33,023 nucleotides of DNA from a virus. Location of the stretch: positions 1-33,023 of IMG/VR virus record IMGVR_UViG_3300025687_000177, one strand, 5' to 3'. Under the pieces are notes generated by a model. The model did not search any database and was not told the origin of the DNA. It worked only from the letters and a program-made list of their open reading frames with translations. A program made the position numbers and the translations under genes. Shown here piece after piece: positions 20,921 to 27,825 of this stretch (its first letter is position 1; each line of letters begins with the position of its first letter).

Positions 20921-21117
20921 ACCAGGCGGACCGAGACCTCGCGTACCCCTACTGGCTATACACGTTGGCGTTCGCGGAGGAGACGCGCTGCCGGGTCGAG
21001 GACCTGCTCAAGCGCCCCTTCGACGCCGTGTTCAGTGACCTAGTGATGCTCCGCCACGTGCGGGACATGCAGGACATCGCGCGCAGAGAGCAGGAGCAGG
21101 CACGGAAACGGGGCTAG
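20818..21117 (+). CDS. Frameshift extension of the tail chaperone (G-T type), 99 aa
   Basis: The -1 frame from 20818 has no stop until TAG 21115-21117. The last 65 residues are clearly protein-like: DQADRDLAYPYWLYTLAFAE, then TRCRVEDLLKRPFDAVFSDL and a helical Arg/Gln-rich end. There is no suitable start codon of its own. The fusion from 20390 would be about 242 residues. Such long forms are known across tailed phages (lambda gpGT). Confidence 0.85.
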   Translation, partial: RAARWSDRRAAEDPGSGAEVGRLFGFDGERQRAVDQADRDLAYPYWLYTLAFAEETRCRVEDLLKRPFDAVFSDLVMLRHVRDMQDIARREQEQARKRG

Positions 21118-21134
21118 GGTGTCAAGACGCCGCG

Positions 21135-21212
21135 TCACACGCGTTCAAGGCCCTCCAACGGGATCTGGAACATGGCCGCTGTGTCGGCCCACGGCTTGTC
21201 GCCCACGGTCAC
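21135..21212 (-). CDS. Mini-ORF, 25 aa
   Basis: The GTG at 21212 overlaps the upstream stop (GTGA). The peptide MTVGDKPWADTAAMFQIPLE ends GLERV. It is the last ORF of this leftward island. Support is the overlap only. Confidence 0.35.
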   Translation of the reverse strand: MTVGDKPWADTAAMFQIPLEGLERV

Positions 21213-21403
21213 TCCTCCACGCTGACGCGCACGGTCCGCCCGCTGACCGTGTCGACGCACTCGATCGCGTTGCGGGTCGAGGTGCAGACGAGTTGGCGGT
21301 CGCTGTGCGTGGGCCTTGTTCCGACCCACGCGATCACGCCGAAGCCTAGGAACCCGACCACAAGCACCGCGATCACCACCATCTCGATCGTGCGCGTGTC
21401 CAT
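21209..21403 (-). CDS. Small membrane protein, 64 aa
   Basis: ATG at 21403 overlaps the upstream stop (TGATG). One N-terminal transmembrane helix (MVVIAVLVVGFLGFGVIAWV, about residues 8-27) is followed by a soluble domain with two Cys (QLVCTSTRNAIECVDTVSGR) and RTVRVSVEE. The helix would anchor the domain, perhaps in the periplasm, where the two Cys could form a disulfide. Function unknown; an envelope role is possible. Confidence 0.65.
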   Translation of the reverse strand: MDTRTIEMVVIAVLVVGFLGFGVIAWVGTRPTHSDRQLVCTSTRNAIECVDTVSGRTVRVSVEE

Positions 21404-21492
21404 CACTCGCCCTCCACGGTCGCGGGCCACGTCTCGACGCCCTTGCGGTCTTGGGCGGACCGAGGGCGTCCACCAGACCTGCGACGCGGCAT
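21403..21492 (-). CDS. Hypothetical basic peptide, 29 aa, leaderless
   Basis: ATG at 21492 lies six bases after TATTTA, which has TTGATG 17 bp upstream on the same strand. So a leaderless start is plausible. The peptide begins MPRRRSGGRPRSAQDRKGVE and its stop overlaps the next ATG. An upstream GTG at 21522 would add ten residues (VDGNALYLVN) but has no ribosome binding site. Confidence 0.45.
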   Translation of the reverse strand: MPRRRSGGRPRSAQDRKGVETWPATVEGE

Positions 21493-21546
21493 GTTGACTA
21501 AATACAGCGCGTTGCCGTCCACATCAACCAGACGTATTTAGTCAAC
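21493..21546. promoter_or_regulatory. 13-bp AT-rich inverted repeat around a leftward promoter
   Basis: GTTGACTAAATAC and GTATTTAGTCAAC are perfect arms (21493-21505, 21534-21546) with a 28-bp spacer. One arm overlaps the -10 box TATTTA (21504-21499), and the -35 TTGATG (21527-21522) lies in the spacer. Arm centres are about 41 bp apart, near four helical turns. This looks like a paired operator. Confidence 0.65.
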
Positions 21547-21568
21547 CATCCAACCGAGCACTCGCCGC

Positions 21569-21754
21569 TCACGAGCGATCCCCGCTCGCCGCCGCCGCCG
21601 ACCTGCACCACTCCGAGCCGTTGAGCAGCATCATCAAGAACCGCATCGTCAGCATGTTGGCGGCCGGCAGCAGGTCGCCGCTGCTGGTGCTGCCGTCCGG
21701 GTGGCGCCAGTCCAGCCGCTCCCCGACCGGCGGCCACGTCTCGCGGTTGTCCAC
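21569..21754 (-). CDS. Hypothetical protein, 61 aa (possible frameshifted N-terminus)
   Basis: The protein-like frame begins at GTG 21754, with GAGG five bases upstream, and reads DNRETWPPVGERLDWRHPDG, then AANMLTMRFLMMLLNGSEWC. Upstream, ATG 21800 with GGGAGAAGG reads MSEDTKNSNP in another frame. Removing one C from the CCCCC run would join them as MSEDTKNSNPWVEVDVDNRE. So either the GTG is the true start or the gene is frameshifted. No family is recognised. Confidence 0.6.
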   Translation of the reverse strand: MDNRETWPPVGERLDWRHPDGSTSSGDLLPAANMLTMRFLMMLLNGSEWCRSAAAASGDRS

Positions 21755-21871
21755 GTCGACCTCGACCCAGGGGGTTGGAGTTCTTCGTGTCTTCGCTCAT
21801 CGCCTTCTCCCTACCGGCCCTCAGGGCCGCACACCCCAACCCTAGGTCCCCCACCGAACCCCTGTCCACGG

Positions 21872-21877
21872 TATCGT
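21872..21877 (+). promoter_or_regulatory. Leaderless-type box TATCGT (tape measure)
   Basis: TATCGT lies seven bases before the ATG at 21885. The block GTCCACGGTATCGTGCC is identical before the gpJ-like gene at 28370. Confidence 0.65.
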
Positions 21878-21884
21878 GCCTGTC

Positions 21885-23600
21885 ATGGCTTCCTTCTCCA
21901 GCAGCGCCCGCAGCGTGCTCGGCCGCTTCTCCCTCGTCCTGGACGCGGACACCTCCAAGGCAGTCCGGCAGTTCGTGGGCGCGGCGTCCGTGCTCGTGGC
22001 CTTCGAGAGGGTCGTCACCGGCGTCGTCGGCGCCATCAAGGACATGGTCGACGTTACGGCCCAGGCGGGCGACAGCGCGGCCGTGCAGGCGGACGAGGTC
22101 GGGCTCAGCGCCGAGGCGTGGCAGGAGTACGCCTGGGCGGCGAAGATCGCGGGCACGTCCGTGGACAGGCTCCGCACCGCGCTCCGGCGCATGGGCGACA
22201 ACGCCATCGACGCCCAGCGCGGCGCCGGCCAGGCGGTCAACGCCTTCGCGGAGATCTTCGGTTCCGTCGACAACATGCCGAAGAGCCAGGACGAACTCTT
22301 CACTCGCATCCTGAAGCACTTCCAGGACATGGGCAACAGCGCCGAGGCCATCCAGCGCAAGGGCGGCCTGATGGCGCAGATCTTCGGCCGCGCCGGCGCG
22401 AAGAGCGCCGCGCTCTTCAAGCTCGGGCCCGAGATGTTCGCCAAGCTCCGGCAGGAAGCCCGAGACTTGGGCATGGTCATCAGCGAGGACCTGGCCCGGG
22501 CGACGCAGAAGTACAACGACGAGCTCCTGCGCCTCAAGGGGGTCTGGACCGGCCTGCAGTACACGGTGGGGTCCCGGCTGCTGCCTCAGGCCACCAGCCT
22601 GGTCCTCATCACGAGGGAGTGGGCCGTCGAGCAGCGGTCCCTGATCCTAGCCGGGCTTGAGCCCTGGCTCCGCCTTGTCGAGAGCGGGCTCAACCAGGTC
22701 AAGTGGGTCATCGACCGACTGCAGCGCGGCATCAGGCAATTCATCGGACCCATCGAGTGGCTCACCGAGGCGTTCAGTTGGATGGGCATGGCCGTGGCGG
22801 TGGGCGGCACGCTCGTGCTCGGCGTCATGTTCCTAGCCGGTGCGGTGTCCCTGCTCGGGACGGCGTTCACGTTCGTGTCCACGTCGATGGCGGCGTTCTA
22901 CGCGGTGGCTGCGCCCTTCATCTGGCCCGTGCTCGCCATCGCGGGCGTGTTCGTGATGGCGGCCGTTGCGGTCGACGACTTCATCACCTTCCTGCGGGGT
23001 GGGAAGTCGGTGCTCGGGGATTTCCTAGAGAAGACGGACTCCCTAGCCGACTTCTGGTCCGCCTGGAACGAGATCAAGGGCATCTTCGAGGACCTTGAGC
23101 CGTACTGGGAGTCGCTCAAGATCTACATGACGAGCCTGTCCACCATCATGGACAACCAACTCACGCCCGCGATTCAGCGCATGGCGAAGCCGCTCATGAC
23201 GCTGGTCAAGTTGTTCACCAAGTTGACGCTGTGGCAAGCGAAGACCAGGGCATCACAGACGAGGCAGTTCATCGAGGGCACGGCGACGGGTGTCGAGGAG
23301 ATGCAGCGCCGCTCACCGGCGGACGCGTTCAAAGACACGATGCAGTGGTTGTTCGGCCGAGGCGGACCGATGGGTGAGGCTCGGACCAGTGGCAAGATGC
23401 TTGTGAATGCCGCCAACTCCGGCCCCAGCAGCACGCTGATGCGCGGCTCGGAGATCGATCTGTCCGCTACGGACAGGTTCATCATGCCCACCACGACCAT
23501 CAACATCAACGGGGTGCACGACCCTGAGGCGGTGGCGGCCGGGGTGCTTGAGGAGGCCAACCGGATCAGCAGCACCGCCGTCAACAACAGGGAGATGTGA
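21885..23600 (+). CDS. Tail tape measure protein, 571 aa
   Basis: This is expected to set tail length and to span the tube lumen. It begins MASFSSSARSVLGRFSLVLD; I prefer ATG 21885 over a GTG nine bases earlier because it follows the TATCGT box. The first half is helical with tape-measure features (DTSKAVRQFVGAASVLVAFE; GLSAEAWQEYAWAAKIAGTS). Residues about 295-370 contain two to three hydrophobic segments (MAVAVGGTLVLGVMFLAGAV; FIWPVLAIAGVFVMAAVAVD), often found in these proteins. The end is TTTININGVHDPEAVAAGVL. It is short for the class, suggesting a short tail. Confidence 0.9.
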   Translation: MASFSSSARSVLGRFSLVLDADTSKAVRQFVGAASVLVAFERVVTGVVGAIKDMVDVTAQAGDSAAVQADEVGLSAEAWQEYAWAAKIAGTSVDRLRTALRRMGDNAIDAQRGAGQAVNAFAEIFGSVDNMPKSQDELFTRILKHFQDMGNSAEAIQRKGGLMAQIFGRAGAKSAALFKLGPEMFAKLRQEARDLGMVISEDLARATQKYNDELLRLKGVWTGLQYTVGSRLLPQATSLVLITREWAVEQRSLILAGLEPWLRLVESGLNQVKWVIDRLQRGIRQFIGPIEWLTEAFSWMGMAVAVGGTLVLGVMFLAGAVSLLGTAFTFVSTSMAAFYAVAAPFIWPVLAIAGVFVMAAVAVDDFITFLRGGKSVLGDFLEKTDSLADFWSAWNEIKGIFEDLEPYWESLKIYMTSLSTIMDNQLTPAIQRMAKPLMTLVKLFTKLTLWQAKTRASQTRQFIEGTATGVEEMQRRSPADAFKDTMQWLFGRGGPMGEARTSGKMLVNAANSGPSSTLMRGSEIDLSATDRFIMPTTTININGVHDPEAVAAGVLEEANRISSTAVNNREM

Positions 23601-23664
23601 TGCTCCTCGCCCTCGGCGCCCCCGCCCTCGGCGCCCCCACGCAGACCAACCCCGGAGGCACACC

Positions 23665-24225
23665 ATGACCACGCGCTTGATCCGAGACGCCGACGAGGCC
23701 GAACTCGAGCTCGACGTGGTCCGGTCGTTCATCATCCGCCCGAGCTACACCACGCCGCGGCACACGGTGGAGCAGGGCGCGAAGGTGCTTGACCACGTTC
23801 ACGCGGAGCCCCTTGTGGTGGACATCGGCTTCCGCATCACCAGCAACCCGCTGCCCGACCAGGCCGGTGAGGAGGGCTGGGACCGCGTCGCCTACGCGAG
23901 CGACTTCCTGCGGGAGACGCCCTTCCTAGACCCGCCCACGCTGCGCATCGAGAGCGACGACCCGAAGATCGACGAGCTCGAGAACATGGTCATCCAGTCC
24001 GCGCCGGAGCGCAGCGACATGGCCTCGGGGAGGTCCGTGGACCTGACCATGACCCAGGCCCGCTTCGGCTCCGTGCGGCAGGTCGCCACGCCGGACCTCT
24101 CCGTGACGTCGAGAGGCAAGAAGAAGGACGGCAGCAACGGCACGGACGACGCGAACGACGAGGACATCTCGTGGTTCCGGCGCCTGATGAACACGGCGGG
24201 CATCACGAAGGGCAGTGGGTTCTAG
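23665..24225 (+). CDS. Dit-like baseplate protein, 186 aa
   Basis: The start is ATG 23665 with GGAGG upstream. The stretch FIIRPSYTTPRHTVEQGAKV followed by LDHVHAEPLVVDIGFRI matches the N-terminal domain of Dit-like phage tail proteins (hPVEqGAxIxDHxxxxPxxlxixG). The C-terminus is charged (KKKDGSNGTDDANDEDI). It sits after the tape measure gene, where a baseplate ring protein is expected. Confidence 0.8.
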   Translation: MTTRLIRDADEAELELDVVRSFIIRPSYTTPRHTVEQGAKVLDHVHAEPLVVDIGFRITSNPLPDQAGEEGWDRVAYASDFLRETPFLDPPTLRIESDDPKIDELENMVIQSAPERSDMASGRSVDLTMTQARFGSVRQVATPDLSVTSRGKKKDGSNGTDDANDEDISWFRRLMNTAGITKGSGF

Positions 24226-24431
24226 GTCGGGGAGGAGGCCGCCAGCCACGCCTTGCGCGCTTCCCGGACGAGCGAGAAGCACTGTCTCGCGCTGCCACCC
24301 CAACCCTTGATTAGGTAGCCGCACCGATGGCCGGGCGCGTCCCGCACCACGAGCAGCACGAGGCCGTGCCTCTCATCCACGGCCGTCCACGTTGTCCGTC
24401 GGTTGGACCCCTCCTTCCGGTCGAACCTCAC
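24222..24431 (-). CDS. Hypothetical protein, 69 aa, coupled to DenV-like gene
   Basis: The GTG at 24431 overlaps the DenV-like stop (GTGA), with GGGAGG upstream. It begins RFDRKEGSNRRTTWTAVDER, then LVLLVVRDAPGHRCGYLIKG and SARQCFSLVREARKAW. The alternating strands and helix suggest a small alpha/beta protein. No family is recognised; co-translation with a repair enzyme hints at a linked role. Confidence 0.68.
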   Translation of the reverse strand: MRFDRKEGSNRRTTWTAVDERHGLVLLVVRDAPGHRCGYLIKGWGGSARQCFSLVREARKAWLAASSPT

Positions 24432-24892
24432 GGCGTGCCTCCCGCCGCCTTGCGCGCCCCACGCGGGCCGAACACGATCTCCCGCCGCCACGAGCGGTAC
24501 CAGCGCTGCACCGGCTCGCCGCACCAACGGTGGTCCTGGACCGCTTCGCGCTGGCACAGCCTGTTGTAGGAGCGGAGCCTGTCGAACTCGTCCGGCTCCC
24601 ACCCCACGTCCGGTCCCTCGGCGCAGGGCGGCGTCTCCGGGTGGTTCACCTCGAAGCTGCGGGCGCGCATCTCGTTCACGAGCGCGCGGTGACGGGCGCG
24701 CAACCACGAGGGCTTGTCGTAGAAGAAGCGCACGTGCCCCTTCCCGAGCGTGTACTGCGAAGGACGAGGACTTTTGCACCCGCTGCGCACCCACTTCGTG
24801 ATGAGGGCGAACACGCGCGGGAGCTCGCGATACTCCGCGATCAGGTGCTTGTCGGTGAGGTAGGCAGGGTCGATGGTGTTGATGCGGGTCAT
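24428..24892 (-). CDS. denV: Pyrimidine dimer DNA glycosylase (T4 endonuclease V-like), 154 aa
   Basis: The enzyme cuts the glycosidic bond at UV-induced pyrimidine dimers and nicks the abasic site. The start MTRIN is as in T4 DenV, giving the N-terminal catalytic Thr2 after Met removal. HLIAEYRELPRVF places His16, Arg22, catalytic Glu23 and Arg26 at the T4 positions. Further on, YTLGKGHVRFFYDKPSWLRA matches the T4 core, and the C-terminus has HRWCGEPVQRWYRSW. At 154 residues it is slightly longer than T4 (138). ATG at 24892 has GGAGG upstream and a TAGGGT box before that. It forms a leftward island with the 69-aa gene. Confidence 0.95.
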   Translation of the reverse strand: MTRINTIDPAYLTDKHLIAEYRELPRVFALITKWVRSGCKSPRPSQYTLGKGHVRFFYDKPSWLRARHRALVNEMRARSFEVNHPETPPCAEGPDVGWEPDEFDRLRSYNRLCQREAVQDHRWCGEPVQRWYRSWRREIVFGPRGARKAAGGTP

Positions 24893-24969
24893 GGTCGCCT
24901 CCGTGGTCCTACCCTAGGCAGCGCGCTCCGGGGCGGCCAACGCTTCTTGCTGGGGCGCCCCGGGGCGAC

Positions 24970-24975
24970 TACCCT
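24970..24975 (+). promoter_or_regulatory. Leaderless-type -10 box TACCCT
   Basis: TACCCT exactly six bases before the ATG at 24982. Confidence 0.65.
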
Positions 24976-24981
24976 CTCCGC

Positions 24982-25374
24982 ATGGCCGTCTGGTTCAGGT
25001 TCGACCCCACGCAGGAGCGCGAGACGCAGCACGACATCGAGCTCGGCTCGGGTAACGACGTGCGCTCGTTCACGATCCGCACGGAGTGGAGCAGGCGCAT
25101 GGAGCAGTGGCTGTTCTCGATGTGGGACGGCGCCCTGAACGAGGCCGACCCCGGAGCCAACGCTATCTGCATCAACGTGCCCCTGCGCCCCGGCACGCCC
25201 ATGGTGTTGGACACCAACCGCCTGCAGAGCACGCTGCCCCTCGGAGGGCTGGTGATCTGCCGCGGCCCCGAGAACTACGTACAGAGCGACCTGGGCGACG
25301 CCCTGCGCGTGGGCTGGTTCAAGTGGGACCTGGTGCCCGCCGCGGTCGACGACCTCGCCTACGACGTGGTGTAG
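24982..25374 (+). CDS. Baseplate plug protein, Pam3 gp18-like, 130 aa
   Basis: The protein is beta-rich: MAVWFRFDPTQERETQHDIE, RSFTIRTEWSRRMEQWLFSM, INVPLRPGTPMVLDTNRLQS, LPLGGLVICRGPENY and a final SDLGDALRVGWFKWDLVPAA. The G-x-L-V-I followed by a DLG block near the end fits the small plug proteins first described in cyanophage Pam3. Gene order between the Dit-like and hub genes supports this. Single-gene unit with its own box. Confidence 0.78.
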   Translation: MAVWFRFDPTQERETQHDIELGSGNDVRSFTIRTEWSRRMEQWLFSMWDGALNEADPGANAICINVPLRPGTPMVLDTNRLQSTLPLGGLVICRGPENYVQSDLGDALRVGWFKWDLVPAAVDDLAYDVV

Positions 25375-25432
25375 GGCTGGACCTGGACCTGGAGCCCAGC
25401 GCCGGGCCCTAGGCTTCCCGCCCTGAGGCGGC

Positions 25433-25438
25433 TACCCT
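25433..25438 (+). promoter_or_regulatory. Leaderless-type -10 box TACCCT
   Basis: TACCCT exactly six bases before the ATG at 25445, in GCGGCTACCCTTTC. Confidence 0.67.
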
Positions 25439-25444
25439 TTCTGC

Positions 25445-26302
25445 ATGCCTGCTACCGCCCTCTTCCGTCGCAAGGTAGTCGTGCTCGTTGGGGAGCCCGG
25501 GGAGCAGGGACATGAACTGTCCTCGATCAACCCGGACAACAGCCCAGGCATGTCCATCGAGTTCCGCGTGGCCTACGCCAGGCGTAGGCAGCCCGGCAAG
25601 GCCACGATCAAGATCTACAACGTGTCCGACGACACCGCGGACATGCTCAAGAGCAAGACGGCGCTGGTGCGGCTGTCCGCCGGACACATCACCCGCGGCA
25701 CGGCGGTCATGTTCGAGGGCAACCCGGTGCCTGGGGGGCTGAAGCACAAGCGCCAGGGCGGCGAGCGGGTGCTGGTGGTCGAGTGCCAGGACGGCGGGCG
25801 GCGGTACCGCGTCGGCCGCGTCTCGCTGTCCTACGGGCGGGAGACGCCCGCGCTCGAGGCGTTCAACGAGATCGTCCGGCAGACCGGCTACCCGAAGGGC
25901 AAGGAGGATCTCTCCACAGCCCTGCCGCTGGTGCGGGGCTGGGCCTTCGAGGGCACAGCGAGGGACGCGCTGGACGAGCTCGCCGGGCTTACCGATCGCG
26001 AGTGGTTCGTCCGGGACGGGCGCCTGTTCATGATCGACCCCAGGAGCGACACCGGGGAGCGCGTCGTGGTGGTGAGCGCCGAGGAGGGCAACCTGGTCGA
26101 CTCCCCCACGCCCGTCCTGATCGACGACCTGCCCGGGCTTGAGGTGACGGCCCAACTGATCCCCGAGATGCGCCCCGGCCGCCTGTTCAAGGTGGAGAGC
26201 AAGGACCACAACGGGTACTGGGTCGCGAAGGAGGTCAGCCACGCGGGCACGTCCTTCGAGGGCGACTTCCAGACGGTGATGCGCGGGTTCAGGGTGCGCT
26301 GA
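25445..26302 (+). CDS. Baseplate hub protein, gp27/gpD-like, 285 aa
   Basis: The hub links tube and spike. It starts MPATALFRRKVVVLVGEPGE, has a beta domain with FRVAYARRRQPGKATIKIYN, a middle PALEAFNEIVRQTGYPKG and GTARDALDELAGLTDREWFV, then VIDDLPGLEVTAQLIPEMRP and the end GDFQTVMRGFRVR. The T-A-R-D-A-L-D-E-L block followed by a W-F-V strand is typical of phage hub proteins. Convergent with the next leftward island; a hairpin follows. Confidence 0.82.
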   Translation: MPATALFRRKVVVLVGEPGEQGHELSSINPDNSPGMSIEFRVAYARRRQPGKATIKIYNVSDDTADMLKSKTALVRLSAGHITRGTAVMFEGNPVPGGLKHKRQGGERVLVVECQDGGRRYRVGRVSLSYGRETPALEAFNEIVRQTGYPKGKEDLSTALPLVRGWAFEGTARDALDELAGLTDREWFVRDGRLFMIDPRSDTGERVVVVSAEEGNLVDSPTPVLIDDLPGLEVTAQLIPEMRPGRLFKVESKDHNGYWVAKEVSHAGTSFEGDFQTVMRGFRVR

Positions 26303-26327
26303 AGACGAGGGCTTCCCACACGAAGAC

Positions 26328-26359
26328 GAGAGCCGCCCTCCCGAAGGAGGACGGCCCTC
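26328..26359. terminator. Terminator-like hairpin between convergent genes
   Basis: The arms GAGAGCCGCCCTCC and GGAGGACGGCCCTC pair with two mismatches around a CGAA loop. It lies between the hub stop and the end of the leftward unit, so it may act on both strands. Confidence 0.65.
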
Positions 26360-26413
26360 TAGTCATGAGACCCAACTAGGCTGGGTTATCCAAAGCGCCC
26401 CGGGGGCGCGGGT

Positions 26414-26626
26414 CTAGCGCCGGGAGAACCGCTCGTCCACCTCCACGCGAGGGTCCACGACGGGCGACACGAACATGTTCGCAAGGTCAAGCACGTTTCG
26501 CAGGCACGCGTCCTTGCGCTCCAGCGGGTTGCGCAGGCGGGCCTGGAACTGCCTGTACTCGTGCGGGCTGAGCCGCTTGTGCTCGTGCGGGTCGAGCCTG
26601 AGAGTGTTGTTGCGGTTGTTGGGCAT
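26414..26626 (-). CDS. Hypothetical basic protein, 70 aa
   Basis: ATG at 26626 overlaps the DUF3310 stop (TGATG). It runs MPNNRNNTLRLDPHEHKRLS, then EYRQFQARLRNPLERKDACL and NMFVSPVVDPRVEVDERFSR. It is basic, probably helical and has no known motif. It is translationally coupled to DUF3310. Confidence 0.7.
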   Translation of the reverse strand: MPNNRNNTLRLDPHEHKRLSPHEYRQFQARLRNPLERKDACLRNVLDLANMFVSPVVDPRVEVDERFSRR

Positions 26627-27078
26627 CAGGACAGCCAGAAGCCCACGCGGCGGAAGCGCTTCTTGGCTTCGGCATCCAGGGCGGGGCACGCGGGGTTGTC
26701 CATCTGCCGCTCGTAGGGCACGAAGCCCTCGCGACCGGCGCGGGGGTCCTCCGCGTTCGTGCTGCCCGCGTGCGCCGCCATCTGCTCGTACCACTCCGCC
26801 TTCCTGATGTCCTCCTCGGCGGCGCCCTTGCGCCCGGCCCGGAGGTGGTACTTCGCCGCGTTGCCGAGGCAGAAGTGGACGAAGCCCTCGTGCGTGAGGT
26901 AGTCCCGGATCGTGTCGATGGCCTCGCGCTCGCCGGCGTAGTGCGACGGCGCCGAGTCGAAGCCGGTGGCGTCGGCGGGCGGCAGGAACGGGGCGCCGTC
27001 GGTGGAGGCGCCTCCCTCCGGGTGGAAAGCCTCGTTCTCGTCGAACAAGGACAACTGGTAGGTCTTCCATCGGGTCAT
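26626..27078 (-). CDS. DUF3310 protein (T7 gp1.7-like), 150 aa
   Basis: Start ATG 27078 with GGGAG upstream; a TTG further upstream is less likely. The domain reads SHYAGEREAIDTIRDYLTHE, GFVHFCLGNAAKYHLRAGRK and AEEDIRKAEWYEQM. This is the clear DUF3310 pattern (HYxxGxxEAIDxI, FCxGNxxKYxxR, KxxxEDIxKAxWY). T7 gp1.7, which has this domain, is a nucleotide kinase; whether this protein has that activity is not visible. The N-terminus (TRWKTYQLSLFDENEAFHPE) is an extension. Confidence 0.9.
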   Translation of the reverse strand: MTRWKTYQLSLFDENEAFHPEGGASTDGAPFLPPADATGFDSAPSHYAGEREAIDTIRDYLTHEGFVHFCLGNAAKYHLRAGRKGAAEEDIRKAEWYEQMAAHAGSTNAEDPRAGREGFVPYERQMDNPACPALDAEAKKRFRRVGFWLS

Positions 27079-27098
27079 GCTCGTCTCCCTTCCCCGCA

Positions 27099-27104
27099 AG
27101 GCTA
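27099..27104 (-). promoter_or_regulatory. -10 box TAGCCT, leftward, with shared leader
   Basis: TAGCCT followed by TTGCGGGGAAGGGAGACGAG and the ATG, as at 17705-17682. Confidence 0.6.
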
Positions 27105-27125
27105 GGCCCTCGTCCGACGGGCGGC

Positions 27126-27131
27126 TACTCT
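27126..27131 (+). promoter_or_regulatory. Leaderless-type -10 box TACTCT
   Basis: TACTCT exactly six bases before the ATG at 27138, in GCGGCTACTCTTTC. Confidence 0.66.
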
Positions 27132-27137
27132 TTCGAC

Positions 27138-27761
27138 ATGCTGACGCCCGAACAGGAAGAGATCGTCCTCGCGATCACCAAGGGCCAAATCGCCCTGCAG
27201 CACAAGGTCGCCTACGGCGTCGTCGAGGCGTTCACGCCGGCTACCGCGACCGAGGGTGCGACCGCCGACGTCGAGCTCGCGGTCAAGTTCCGGCGCAAGG
27301 TGGATGGCGTCGTCGAGACCTACTCCCCGCAGCCGCTCAGGAACGTGCCCGTGCAGTACGGTCGCGTCGTCTACCCGCTTGCGGTGGGGGACGAGGTCGC
27401 GATCTTCTTCTGCGACCGCGGCAGCGCCACCGCCTATGTGCGAGGCGGCACAGGCAACGAGCCCGACGGACTGAGGCGCAACGCGCTGAGCGACGCGTTC
27501 TGCGTGCCGATGGACTGGAGCCGGGCCGGGGGTGCGGCGGGGCACGTGGCGAACGCGCTGGTGCTCGACGTCACCGACCTGAGCGAGATCCGCCTAGGCA
27601 AGAACGCGTCCCTGGGCGTGGCCCGAGAGACGGACGAGGTCATGCCCCTAGCGGCGTGGGCGAGCTTCTTCACGGCTGTGGGCGCGGCGACGGGCGTGGC
27701 TGTGCCTGGCGGCACGTTTGCCCTCATCACCACATCCTCGAGCAAGGTGAAGGCCGAGTAG
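27138..27761 (+). CDS. Baseplate spike protein, Gp138-like, 207 aa
   Basis: The OB-like N-terminal domain starts MLTPEQEEIVLAITKGQIAL and has AFTPATATEGATADVELAVK, then PLRNVPVQYGRVVYPLAVGD, EVAIFFCDR and ALSDAFCVPMDWSRAG. The VPVxYGR...PLxVGDxVxxxFxDR...HxxxDAxxxP pattern fits Gp138 N-terminal domains of central spikes. The rest (LVLDVTDLSEIRLGKNASLG) is likely the beta-helical tip. It follows the hub gene after a leftward island. Confidence 0.85.
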   Translation: MLTPEQEEIVLAITKGQIALQHKVAYGVVEAFTPATATEGATADVELAVKFRRKVDGVVETYSPQPLRNVPVQYGRVVYPLAVGDEVAIFFCDRGSATAYVRGGTGNEPDGLRRNALSDAFCVPMDWSRAGGAAGHVANALVLDVTDLSEIRLGKNASLGVARETDEVMPLAAWASFFTAVGAATGVAVPGGTFALITTSSSKVKAE

Positions 27762-27813
27762 GGGCGCCTGATGGGGCGCACAAGACCCCCACCACCCTCG
27801 CTCGCCCTTCGGC

Positions 27814-27819
27814 TACCCT
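27814..27819 (+). promoter_or_regulatory. Leaderless-type -10 box TACCCT
   Basis: TACCCT exactly six bases before the ATG at 27826. Confidence 0.66.
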
Positions 27820-27825
27820 TCTCTC

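Noticed and set aside
21498-21572. 24-codon ORF starting at GTG 21572 on the - strand
   Set aside because: It overlaps a stop by GTGA, but the peptide is not protein-like and ends in the inverted repeat; the promoter there serves the ATG at 21492.
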